From positions 558,001 through 622,000 of the forward strand of contig JAKGDA010000001.1 of assembly GCA_021596325.1 (NCBI GenBank): a stretch of 64,000 bases of DNA. Reading direction: 5' to 3'. Both the position numbers and the translations under genes were made by a program. This document shows positions 34,431-44,104 of this stretch, in pieces. The DNA is from Parafenestella ontariensis. Its lineage: Eukaryota > Ascomycota > Dothideomycetes > Pleosporales > Cucurbitariaceae. Positions within the stretch are counted from its first letter, which is position 1, and each line of letters begins with the position of its first letter. A model generated the notes under the pieces. The model saw only the letters and a list, made by a program, of their open reading frames with translations. It ran no database searches and was not told the origin of the DNA.

Positions 34431-35293
34431 TTATAGCAGAGCTCGCCATCCTTTACCACCAGGTCTCTCAAGACCCAGGTGATCACAAAGCTGGCCCATG
34501 TGATCCACGCCCCAGAAACCCTCAGTCTCACCCTTTGCGTTGGTCGCTGCAGCAGAATATCAGTGTTTGCTTCACATGACACTCTCCACATAAGAAACTG
34601 CATCGCACACTTACCAACAAACCACGGCAAACCAAACGCTCCATCCTTAAATGCCTGATCCGTATTCCCAGCCAACTTTTTCTTCACCTCCTCGCTCTTC
34701 GTGCTTTCAATCACCTTCTTCGCCTCCTCCTCACTCCCAACAATAGTCCTGACAATCGCTTGGAGATTCTCCGGCTTAACAGGCTCATTCCAGTGGACCC
34801 AGAAGTTCTCATAGAAGAGCGAAACAGCACTTTCTATGGACTGGGGATGTGAGAGCGATAACGATGCTAACACGCGCTGGATAGGCAGCGTGTTGATGGG
34901 GAAGCCAGGAGGCGCATGCTCTGTGATAGGAATGTTGAAGTATGTGGCCCAGCGGACGCGCTCGGTGTTAATCCATTTATCCTTGTCTTTACCGATGTTA
35001 GTGTACAGACTAACAGCTTACAGCGCGTGGAAGTGAGGAAGAGAGACGTACTTATGATGGAAATGGGTGTCTTGTTGCCGCACGCGTGCATCAACCCGCC
35101 TAGAAAGATAGGAACGTAGGTGATTTCGCACTGCTTGAAGACCGGGGAGTTCTACACGCATTGTATTTAGTATGGCACTTTGTATTCCATGCGTATGCAA
35201 GTACAAGGGTGAGGTTACCTTTAGCATATAGAAGGCAATGTAAGCGAATGGCGACACGATGTCGACATAGAGCGTGATCTTAGGCTTCGCCAT
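34431..35293 (-). CDS. GST-kappa / DsbA-family oxidoreductase
   Basis: Four exons are inferred on the minus strand: 35219-35293, 35052-35151, 34615-34986 and 34431-34546, giving 220 aa, normal for the family. The start MAKPKITLYVDIVSPFAYIA matches the thioredoxin-like strand of GST kappa and 2-hydroxychromene-2-carboxylate isomerase, with Ser14 at the glutathione-activating position. GAFGLPWFV is the conserved cis-Pro region and GVDHMGQLCDHLG the C-terminal helix. Introns of 67, 64 and 68 bp have good ends and their removal restores these motifs. Family members conjugate or isomerise with glutathione and are often mitochondrial or peroxisomal. The real substrate cannot be read from sequence. 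Confidence 0.9.
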
Positions 35294-36252
35294 GGCGTCT
35301 TAGAATGCAGGAATCTGATGGACAATCCTAAAGGTTAAAATCTCTTTTGGATGTTTTGATACAGACGTCGTTCCCAGTTGTGAACATATGCGGACGTTAG
35401 AGAGGTGTAGTTCAACAAGTCACAACCGAATAGCCGAGGCACAAGTAATCTGCTCTTGCGCTTTTAGAGCTAGTAAGCCACTGATTGAGATGACTTTAGT
35501 AACCTTTCTCATATACATCCAACACATATGTATACTCAAGCGTGGTATCTTGATCAGGACTTATAATCAGGTGACCCTCCCAGGATAGTCCGATTTACAT
35601 TTCCAGCCGCAATTTCCAGGACATATCGTTTCCTCGCACAACACCATTGTGTCCTTCACATCGTGATGTTCACACCGTACGGAGCGTAATGACAATACTC
35701 TTCCAATGTGGATCCGCGTTCCATTTACCTTCTGTCATCCATCAAGACTACTGATGACGATGCTCAAGGTCTCTCGAGAATCGTTCTTGCAGAACCTATA
35801 CTATTCTGATGTGCTAGGTATAACACCTATACTATAGTCGTTTTACTAATCTCTTATACTGCGTTGTATAAACAGCTGCTAGGTGGCGCGACATTACTTG
35901 TTCAAGGAAGAAAAGGTCCTCGCCATCATCATCTTGCATTACCCATCACCGACGTCCCCAAGAGTGCAGTGCCTACGAGAAATTTGGTTGGAAAAGAGGA
36001 ATGGTAGAACAATACATGACGAGAGGGATTAGCACTAGCAGGAGCATCAATACCCTGAAGAGAACATGACTGCAACTAGACTGAAGCAATTGAGAGCAGT
36101 ATACTTTGATCTTAGCTTGTTTGTGTGAGTAGACTGATTCTAATATCAGCCACTCAATAGCACCATGCCATGCTATTCGTACAGGCTACCCTAGATTCCT
36201 GAAGCCGTATGCTCATGTACACGTCTCCATTACTCTTCCAACCACATCTCCC
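35294..36252. other. Intergenic, A/T-rich
   Basis: About 960 bp between two minus-strand genes, more A/T-rich than most of the window around 35780-35880. ACCTATACTAT occurs twice (near 35795 and 35825), and TAGGT-ataac-ACCTA forms a small inverted repeat between them. No coding frame is convincing; it may be an old repeat relic. Confidence 0.4.
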
Positions 36253-37087
36253 TTAATCCTTCTTGAGCTCCGTGAACGACTCCTGTATGCCCTCACTCGT
36301 GATAATCATCATCTGCAGCCCATCACCCACCTCGATATGTCTCTCGACCGCACTCGTGAACGCATCCCGCACTAGGTCCTCGACATGGTCTTGCGGTAGC
36401 GGCTGTGCCTGTTTCGACTTCAACTCGTGTCCCGTTCCACTGCCCGGCTCGTACATGTTCTTGAAGTTGACCTGGTTGTCCAAGAACGGCATGATGAGTG
36501 ATGCTGCCGCACCAGCCGCCCTACACTGTTCCCTCTCGTAGCTGCCGACCGGGTCATATGAGTACAGCGCGCCCTTGCCCTCCTCGTCCAGACCACCAAG
36601 GATAGCGTGCACGTAGTAGGGGAAGAATCGCTTGTTGTAGAGGATGTGGCTGAGTCGTTGCGCGCATGCGGAGACGGTCATGGGCTTGCCGTGCTGGTAC
36701 TTGTACATCTTGACGATGGTGTCGAGACGCTCCTTTAGCGCCTCGCCGTCTGCTGCGAAGCCGACTACTGAGAGTACTATCTTGGCGCCCTTGTTGTCTG
36801 GTCCCTCTCCGCCGATCTTGAAGAGCTTCGGTGCGTATCGTGTGTTGATGTTGTAGCCGGATGTGGAACGTGTGTCGCCCGCGAGGATGGCGAAGTCGGC
36901 GCCGGAGATGCCCAGTGTTGAGCCGCCGTTGTCGGTGTAGCTATGCAGTGTTAGCTCTAGTGATTAGGAACACTCCAGAATCTACATACGGGTAGAAGCC
37001 ATGTTGTCTCTCGCCTGACGGCACAGCTGTGGGGGTCTGTTTGAACGAGTAGCCTGGGCCACCCTGCGGAGGTGCAAGCGTGAACAT
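36253..37087 (-). CDS. PRE7: 20S proteasome subunit beta6 (Pre7/PSMB1)
   Basis: Two exons are inferred: 36990-37087 and 36253-36940, with a 49-bp intron (GTATGT, branch GCTAAC, acceptor CATAG), giving 261 aa. The join restores GFYP-YTDNGGSTLGISG. The rest matches Pre7 closely: FAILAGDTR, YNINTRYAPKLF, GFAADGEAL, NKRFFPYYVHAILGGLDEEG, YDPVGSYEREQCRA and the unusually conserved SLIMPFLDNQVNFKN. The C-terminus has RDAFTSAVERHIEVGDGL and ends ELKKD. Beta6 is a structural, non-proteolytic member of the beta ring. Its gene lies close to beta7, with one gene between them. Confidence 0.97.
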
Positions 37088-37510
37088 TGCGGCTATGGTG
37101 GGGTTCTTGGGAGTGAGAAAGACCGGGTAGAGCTACAAATCAGTTCGCAACTGGTACTCGAGGGCTGTGAGGTGACGTGGTGGTTTTATTTGTTGATGAT
37201 GGTACGAAGCTCTGGAGTTACGCGGAGCTCGTATGCCTGGAGCTAAGCCTGGCCAATGTCTTGGCATGGCATCAAGCAAGCAGTTGAGATCCATCACAAT
37301 TGGGAGCAGCGTAATCATCGCATTGATTTGATCAAAAATCGAGTGCGCCAATGCATTTAACTGTGTACCTAGCACGTACAAACACGTGTTTCATAATTCA
37401 GATTCAGCGGATAGCAGTTCAGGCAACTATCAAAAGCGCCCGTAAATTCAGGTTCACCGACATAGTTGCTTCAAGTCTTCCTTTCAATAGAGTCGAGCTC
37501 ATGCTTGGTA
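37088..37510. other. Intergenic, PRE7 promoter
   Basis: A 423-bp gap between the HCNGP-like stop and the PRE7 start, both minus strand. It should carry the PRE7 promoter. I looked for the Rpn4-type PACE element GGTGGCAAA and did not see a perfect copy. Confidence 0.45.
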
Positions 37511-38403
37511 TCACCTCCTCCGATCTGCTGATCTTGACCGCCTTCTCTTTGGCGACCTTGATCCATCCATCCGTCCGCCTCCCGAGTTTGAGTGCTCCCT
37601 ACTTCTGTGCTCCAACTCCTTCCGTTTGCTGGAATTCTGGGACGACAGGCTGGGTTGCTCTTTTTCCGACCGCGAACCCTTTCCAGAAGGCGTGCCTGTC
37701 CCGCTGGATGTGCCGGACTTGGTTGAGGGGACAAAATCGATTGCTTCCCTCGGCGCTTTAGATCTTTGTTGCTCCTTTGCCCTCGCGATTCGCTTCTGCG
37801 AAGCCCTTAGCTCCTCCACATACGCCCACTCCGGAAACACTGCAGGTACTGCGACATCTTCGGACAATGTTGACGTATACGAGTCTTCCTCGCTAACGCC
37901 CGCAAAGTCCAGTAGCCTTTGCAAGTGACCAGGATCCCGCAGCACCGAGGAACCCTCCAACCGCTGATTGAAGTGCTGACCCTTCTTCTTCAATTCCAGA
38001 AACTGCGCAAACTTTTTTGTTGCTCTTTGAGGTGGTGATCCGGGTGGTGACGGTGGTATATCGAAGTTGGGTACAGTTGGCAGTGTGAGGTTTTGGACTA
38101 GAGCTCGATTCGATGTATAGGGTGATCCTGGGATAGTATCGTCGGCCGAGCCTTCCTCTGCGGGCGGTGGCGTCACCGTTGGACCTTGGGATGGGCCATT
38201 GATCGGACCGGAAGTTGGCGGTTGCTCGAGCGGAGCAGGTTCGGAGAGCGGTTCTGGGGGAGGTGCGACTGCTGTAGGAACGTCGGTCAACTCGATATTA
38301 GTAGCTATCGGAGCCCTTCTGGTACGTTTGTGAGCCTCACCTCTGGCTTCGTTGCCGGTATCACTTCTTCCTCGTCACTGCTTGCGTAGTCGATTCCTAG
38401 CAT
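37511..38403 (-). CDS. HCNGP / SAP30BP-like transcription-splicing protein
   Basis: Two exons are inferred: 38341-38403 and 37511-38290, with a 50-bp phase-0 intron (GTGAGG, branch CTACTAAT, acceptor CGAG), giving 280 aa. The start MLGIDYASSDEEE has the Tyr-Ser-Asp-acidic opening of HCNGP proteins. After a Pro-rich linker, PPSPPGSPPQRATKKFAQFL begins the HCNGP core, which continues through LELKKKGQHFNQRLEGSSVL, RDPGHLQRLLDFAG and VPAVFPEWAYVEELRASQK. The C-terminus is Ser/Arg/Lys-rich (SPKRRRSRSADRRR), as in splicing-linked nuclear proteins. Animal SAP30BP acts in transcriptional regulation and splicing of short introns. It shares a divergent promoter with PRE4. Confidence 0.88.
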
Positions 38404-38625
38404 CTTGCTTAGCCACTGTGTGAAGATGATCGTCGCGATGCGATTTGAGGTGTTGGAGCTTGGGCCACGCTCCACGCTCTGTCTTGGCGTGGAGTGCGCA
38501 ACGCCGACTGCCTTACAGCACCCAAACCATACCTTTACCTCCAAACGCAGCCTCCAATCTTAGCACACCCGTGTAATCCAACCTACTCTTCTTCTCCACA
38601 TCACGTTTCAGCTACCTGGATCAAA
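38404..38625. promoter_or_regulatory. Shared divergent promoter of HCNGP-like gene and PRE4
   Basis: Only 222 bp separate the start codons. Within it CTCCACGC (38470-38477) and its complement GCGTGGAG (38487-38494) form a perfect 8-bp inverted repeat with a 9-base spacer, next to a further GCCACGC. This is the only marked structure seen. I see no PACE element. Confidence 0.6.
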
Positions 38626-39524
38626 ATGAACCATCTCCCACAAGCTTGGGGCCGTGTATGTCGCCCCGCCCGTCTCGCCCGCCTCAAACAACAGCAATAC
38701 TAATATATCACAGCCGAGAGACGATGTCTACGGCGCCTACGATCCCTCACACTTCCAGACAGCTGGCCCAAACCAGCATACGCAGAGCCCAATCGTGACG
38801 GGTACCTCAGTGCTCGCGGCGAAGTTCAAGGATGGCGTAGTCATTGCGGCGGACAACCTGGGTACGACAACCTATACGATCTGAGCTAGCAAAGGCACTT
38901 TGCTAACAGATATTTGCAGCTTCATATGGCTCACTTGCCCGATTCACGGACGTCAAGCGCCTACGGAAATTCAACGATGAGGTAGTGGTAGGCTTCGGCG
39001 GCGACGTGTCCGACATGCAGTACCTTGACCGCCTCCTCAACTCCCTCGACATCCGCGAAAACTACTCTTCTACCGAGACGCCGCTCAATGCGAAGAACCT
39101 GCACACATACCTCGCCAAAGTCATGTACAACCGCCGATCAAAGTTCGACCCGCTGTGGAATCACCTGCTGATAGCCGGTCTGGATGGCGAGTCGAAGCCA
39201 TTCCTCGCGAGCGCGGATCTCCTCGGTACCACCTTCTCTTCGCCGTCGCTAGCCACCGGATTCGGAGCACATCTTGCCCAGCCCATCTTGAGGACCATCT
39301 TGCCAGACGAGGCCTCGGTACAGAACGTCACTAGAGAGCAGGCAGTGGAAAAGGTCAAGGAGTGCATGAAGGTTCTCTTCTACAGGGATGCCAGGAGTAT
39401 GGACAGGTATTCGATTGCTGTCATCACGAGCGAGGGTGTTGACCTAGACGAGGACGTGAAGCTGGAGAACCAGAGCTGGGCCTTCGCGGACAGGATCAGG
39501 GGATACGGTACGCAAACAGCGTAA
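38626..39524 (+). CDS. PRE4: 20S proteasome subunit beta7 (Pre4/PSMB4)
   Basis: Three exons are inferred: 38626-38655, 38714-38861 and 38920-39524, giving 260 aa. Donor GTATGT after GGC CGT restores MNHLPQAWGR-PRDDVYGAYD, and the second intron restores AADNL-ASYGSLARF; both match yeast Pre4 (WGRP, ADNLGSYGSL). The rest has PIVTGTSVLAAKF, GGDVSDMQYLDRLL, VMYNRRSKFDPLWN, LGTTFSSPSLATGFGAH, LFYRDARSMDRYSIAVI and the ending IRGYGTQTA. Beta7 is non-catalytic but its C-terminal tail helps join the two 20S half-proteasomes. It lies 1.5 kb from PRE7, in the opposite direction. Confidence 0.97.
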
Positions 39525-39911
39525 GCTGGAGATCTCTATGGCGGGACAGGCACAGTCGGGCAAACGATACGACATCATCTAGCGCCACAAGGCCGAATGA
39601 TAGACATAATGAATTACCAATACCGGTATGACAGCCTCACAATTCTCGCAAGTCTCTCAGCTTGATGTATGTCCACATTTGTCATATTTGATGTGAATAT
39701 ACCATGTTGGACAATAGCAACTAGTGAGCTTAGAACTATGTAGCTCCGTCAGTTAATAATGGCGGGGAAGCTTTGTCACCCAAGCAAGGAGCACAGCTTC
39801 GAGTGAAGTACTACTCTGTATTCTCTATAATATCTCCACTTTTCGATTCAGAGCTTCACTTTACTACAGGATAGGCTTGTCCCTATTTCTCATATTCTTC
39901 ATCCGCCTAAA
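39525..39911. other. Intergenic, PRE4 3' UTR
   Basis: About 390 bp between the PRE4 stop and the start of the epimerase remnant. The content is A/T-rich in the middle. Nothing else is recognisable. Confidence 0.45.
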
Positions 39912-40358
39912 ATGTCTCTTAGTACACTACAAGACTGGCAAGAAAATCGTCTTCACAGGCGGCTCTGGTGTAGCAGGCGGTCACGTTATCGAAAATCACA
40001 CTTGTATAGTAACAAGATCCAAGGCATCCCCAAACCCATGCGCCTCCCCGACAACGAAACCTTCCGCATCAACACCTTCAGCTCCTACAACATCATCGAG
40101 TCCGCCTGCAAACTCGGCATCGCGAAATTCATCCTCGCCTCTAGTCTGACCACCTACGGCGTAACCTACGCCGAAGGCTCCATCTCCTTCCCACACTTCC
40201 CCATCACAGAAGCCACCAGCAAAGTCAGCATGGAGCGCCTAGCACACAGCTTTGCAAAACGCTTCCCCGGCGTAGACATTTACTGTCTGCGCATCAGCGC
40301 CGTCATCGAACCAGACCGCCATGCTGAGAAGTTTGACGCGTATTTGAGTAGAATATAG
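39912..40358 (+). pseudogene. Broken NAD-dependent epimerase/dehydratase copy
   Basis: A Rossmann start, KKIVFTGGSGVAGGHVIEN, can be read at about 39940-39999, but in frame 1. The ATG at 39912 and the rest of the family-like sequence (PKPMRLPDNETFRINTFSSY, ACKLGIAKFILASSLTTYGV, FAKRFPGVDIYCLRISAVIE) are in frame 3. The 60 or so residues normally between these parts are missing. A second block is missing just before KVSMERLAHSF, where the catalytic YxxxK would lie, and the frame stops early at 40356-40358. No donor/acceptor pair explains the shifts. I read this as an epimerase gene disabled by deletions and a frameshift; a short transcript may still be made. Confidence 0.75.
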
Positions 40359-42117
40359 AAGTGCATACCAAACATGCTTGCTTACTGTCACGAGATAGCC
40401 TCCAGGTTATCAAAATGAGTGTGAATTCATCTTAGAGCGTGGCCTCGAGGTGCGATCAGACAACCTTTGGCTTATGTTGCTGTGGTACACTGTCATCTCG
40501 AGCAGGGCGTTTTCCGAGGCGTGACTGCAGATATATGACACTCACCAAAGGCTTATAACCACAACGCTGGCATCTGCGCTTGAATTTTGCAATCTGTATT
40601 TCGACATTGACTATCTGGTCAGAACTGTAAAAATCGCGCAGAGCGTAAGCCTTCTCTTTGAAGTAGATTTACGATCTCTCCTGGACACATGTCGACAAGC
40701 TCTAGCTAAGTCATTTGAGCAACCCAAAAAGATGACTAAGGAAATATGCCCGACGCTGCGTACAAGACTTGAGTCTAGGAAACAGTGGGACAGCCTACTG
40801 TTGCGGGGAAGTGGAGTCGTCCTTACTCATCACACCGTGTCCAAACTGAGAGCTCACGGTGCACTAGTCTCGTTGTAATTCGAACCGCGACTCCTACGTC
40901 GCCTACTGAGAACCATCGCAATATGCAACTTCCGAAAACGGTTTGCTGCTCATAGGCAACAGCCGTACAGTTCGTCCGCGGATCGCTCAATCGTCCGGTG
41001 GTGCGTCATTTCGTCTGTCGGGCTGCAGTTCTTCATGGTACAGGAGACAATCTCAGTCGAAATTTACACAACATGCTAACCTGGATGGTGGGGTTCGCGG
41101 CATGAAAACGTGTTGCAGGAATTGATTACCAACATGCAGGACATACACGGTGGCATATAAAGCTCCTCCTGGTCGTTGGGAGTGTATCTCCAGTTTGAGT
41201 ATTTCCCAGGCGCCTTCGCCTACACAAGAACCTGAGTCGCTGGTCCTTGGGTGACTTGCATCGCGGACATGGAGTCTTTATCTCCATCTCTTCAATCTTC
41301 TATCGAACAGTTCATCGGGGCAGTCATCGGAGTAATTAGTACAACCGGTGAACCAGAGATATAGCGACCCTCCGATGCTCCGTCCATCGATGGATCAACC
41401 CGCGGATGGTGGCTGCACGCCTGCATACCGTCCAGCTCGCTTGCGCCAACAACAAGCTTTCCACGACGCCAGAAAAGCACGCCCGGCTGCTCTTAGCCAC
41501 TAACAGCGCGCTCTGATTGGCGATCGTCCTTACATTATACCCATTATGCTGCGGGTCCCGACTTGGAAACGCTCGGTCGTCCGATTCAGCGAATCTGAGT
41601 CGTGCGGAGTTAAAACGTTTAAGCTCTAGTCAGGGTATGGAGATAGGGAGGGTTACGCTGTATACGGGGGTGCGTGACCGTCCCGGGCGTCTTAAAAAGC
41701 ATGGGCTTCGTTTTTGGGATCGGAGGGTCGTGGTTCTGCCTCCGCATTGTGCGGCGCGACTGTTTGCGCTGTTTCTCCTTTAACCACTGACTTTCGTCCT
41801 TTGGCTTGGTTTAAAGGCTCTTTGCGCATCCAGACAGCTGATATTTGTACACCACTACGGTTTGACGAAACGGATCTACGAACGACTGTCAGAACCTTTA
41901 GGGCTTACGGCTGCTCCCGTGCAACTGTCTCACTTTTGCCCGTCTTTCGGTAAGGGGTGTTTTTCTTTGGTGCGACGGTCACAACTATACCAAAATTCTA
42001 TCATTTTATATTCAGGCTTGCTCTTGCAAGCTTTCAATTTCGGAACGCCAGCAGCACGAAGGCTCTCATCCAGACTAACAATGAATTCCGCAGCATACTC
42101 CACATCCCGCCTCCACA
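40359..42117. other. Intergenic region of about 1.8 kb
   Basis: It lies between the epimerase remnant and the MFS gene. Frames are short and unlike any family I know. A sequence with TTCGAACCGC on the plus strand near 40880 looked briefly like a tRNA B-box but lacks the rest. The right end should be the MFS promoter. Relics of a decayed element are possible but not shown. Confidence 0.4.
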
Positions 42118-43746
42118 ATGGCAACACCCGCCTCATTATCCAACCCAGCGCGGGATACGCAAGACCTCCAGAACGAAAAAGTCAGCGAAGCATACGTGCA
42201 AGGCCACGATGCAGACAGAGTCCCAGAAGACTCCTTCTCAAAAGACGTAGAAAAGGGCGTTGAAAGCCACGCGCACTCCACACATACCGACGAACGGACA
42301 CTCTCCGGCGAACTACCCACCGAAGAAGCAGCAGTCGAAACACGCGATCCCAACCTCGTAGACTGGGACGGCCCTGATGACCCAGCAAATCCCCAGAACT
42401 GGACTGCGAAAAAGAAATGGGGCATAATCGCAGCTCTGGGCGCCGTGACTCTCATCACTCCTCTCGCATCATCCTTCTTCGCCCCTGGTGTGCCACAGGT
42501 CCTAAAAGCCTTTCATGAAACCTCCAACATGATGGCCGCCTTTGTCGTATCTGTGTACATCCTAGGATTTGCCGTTGGCCCGCTGATTATAGCGCCTATG
42601 TCTGAACTCTACGGCCGTATGCCACTGTACAACATCTCCAATGTGCTCTTCGTCGTCTTCAACATCGGTTGCGCGCTTTCAAAATCAATGGGCATGCTGG
42701 TAGCGTTTCGGTTCCTTGCTGGATGTGCAGGCTCAGCGCCCTTGACGCTCGGAGGAGGCACAATCGCCGACATGTTCCCGCCGCAGCAACGAGCTGGTGC
42801 AATGGCTATATGGGCGATGGGCCCGCTGCTCGGGCCTGTCATCGGACCTGTGTGCGGCGGCTTTCTCGTCGACGCCATGCCCTGGGAGTGGGTGTTCTGG
42901 ATCATGGCGATATTCGGCGGCGCATTCGGTGTCATCCTGCTCATAGTCGGCCGCGAAACCTTCCATCCTACACTCCTAGCCAGAAAGGCCGCGCATCTGC
43001 GCAAGGAAACAGGGAACCAGAATCTCCGCTCTGTGCTAGCGAAAGATATCCCGCCCAGGGAGATCTTCATCCGCGCCATCTCCCGCCCAATGAAGATGCT
43101 TTTCCTCTCCCCCATCGTCAGCCTCATGTCGCTCTACATCGCGATTAACTACGGTATCCTCTACCTTTTCTTCACCACCATCACTTTTGTCTTCGAGGGA
43201 ACATACCACTTCTCCTCCGGCGCGGTCGGACTCTCGTACATCGGCGTCGGCGTCGGCATGATCGCAGGCATGGCAGTCCTCGGCGTCGTGTCAGACAAGA
43301 TCATCAAAAAGCACCAAGCGAAAGGAAACGCAAAGCCTGAACACCGTCTCCCACTTATTCTTACGCTGCCGGGAGCCATCAGCCTGCCTATCGGCGTGTT
43401 TATTTATGCGTGGACGACGTACTATGGTGTCCACTGGATTGTGCCCATTATCGCAACCTCGTTTATTGGCCTAGGGAATCTGACGGCTATGATGACCATT
43501 CAGACATATCTCGTTGACGCGTTTACGATCCACGCTGCCAGCGCCATCGCTGCGAACACCGTTCTCAGATCCGTTTTCGGTGCCTTGCTACCACTAAGTG
43601 GATTGAGCCTATACGACAAACTCGGACTGGGGTGGGGGAACACGCTACTTGGGTTCATCTCGCTGATATTCATCCCTGTGCCGGTATTCTTTAGATATTA
43701 TGGTGAGAGGATACGGACGAACCCGAGATTTCAGGTGCAGTTTTAA
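42118..43746 (+). CDS. DHA1-type MFS multidrug transporter
   Basis: One exon encodes 542 aa with the start CACAATGGC. The first 90 residues are hydrophilic and acidic, ending in VDWDGPDDPANPQNWTAKKK, the standard lead-in to fungal DHA1 drug:proton antiporters. Twelve hydrophobic segments follow. Recognisable motifs are the TM2-3 loop APMSELYGRMPLY (motif A), FRFLAGCAGSAPLTLGGG (motif B), and GAMAIWAMGPLLGPVIGPVC (motif C, typical of antiporters). Members export drugs, toxins or metabolites through the plasma membrane. The gene ends facing the PDR transporter, 358 bp away. The substrate cannot be inferred. Confidence 0.92.
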   Translation: MATPASLSNPARDTQDLQNEKVSEAYVQGHDADRVPEDSFSKDVEKGVESHAHSTHTDERTLSGELPTEEAAVETRDPNLVDWDGPDDPANPQNWTAKKKWGIIAALGAVTLITPLASSFFAPGVPQVLKAFHETSNMMAAFVVSVYILGFAVGPLIIAPMSELYGRMPLYNISNVLFVVFNIGCALSKSMGMLVAFRFLAGCAGSAPLTLGGGTIADMFPPQQRAGAMAIWAMGPLLGPVIGPVCGGFLVDAMPWEWVFWIMAIFGGAFGVILLIVGRETFHPTLLARKAAHLRKETGNQNLRSVLAKDIPPREIFIRAISRPMKMLFLSPIVSLMSLYIAINYGILYLFFTTITFVFEGTYHFSSGAVGLSYIGVGVGMIAGMAVLGVVSDKIIKKHQAKGNAKPEHRLPLILTLPGAISLPIGVFIYAWTTYYGVHWIVPIIATSFIGLGNLTAMMTIQTYLVDAFTIHAASAIAANTVLRSVFGALLPLSGLSLYDKLGLGWGNTLLGFISLIFIPVPVFFRYYGERIRTNPRFQVQF

Positions 43747-44104
43747 AAAGGTTTGAAGTTAATTGGGCTTAGAGATGTGCTTTTTGGAACATTGAGCGAA
43801 ATATTGCATTGCATTGGGCGGAGTTTTGGGATATCAAAAATACCTCTTAGTATACTCCCGCATCATAGACAACTTTATTCAAAGGCCGCATACATCTTGA
43901 ACACTCATATGTCGTCGCCTCGCCCTTCTTTGACAGTGACCTATCTGATCTTCTGGCATAAACCTGGCGACGACAAAGGATTTTTCTCCTCTCCAATTAC
44001 ACCTGTTAATGAAGCAAATACAACTTCAGCGCCCTTTCATTCACATTTTATCTACAATTTGCCTATGGATAATATCCTCACCTCCCTCCCTCCCTTCCTT
44101 CCTC
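43747..44104. other. Convergent gap between two efflux genes
   Basis: The MFS and ABC genes end here in opposite directions. The 358 bp must hold both 3' UTRs. It is pyrimidine-rich near the ABC stop. No other feature is seen. Confidence 0.5.

Noticed and set aside
40840..40920. Possible tRNA on the minus strand (GGTTCGAATT)
   Set aside because: The B-box-like word is present, but the A-box-like word is only about 20 bases away and no acceptor or anticodon stem can be formed.
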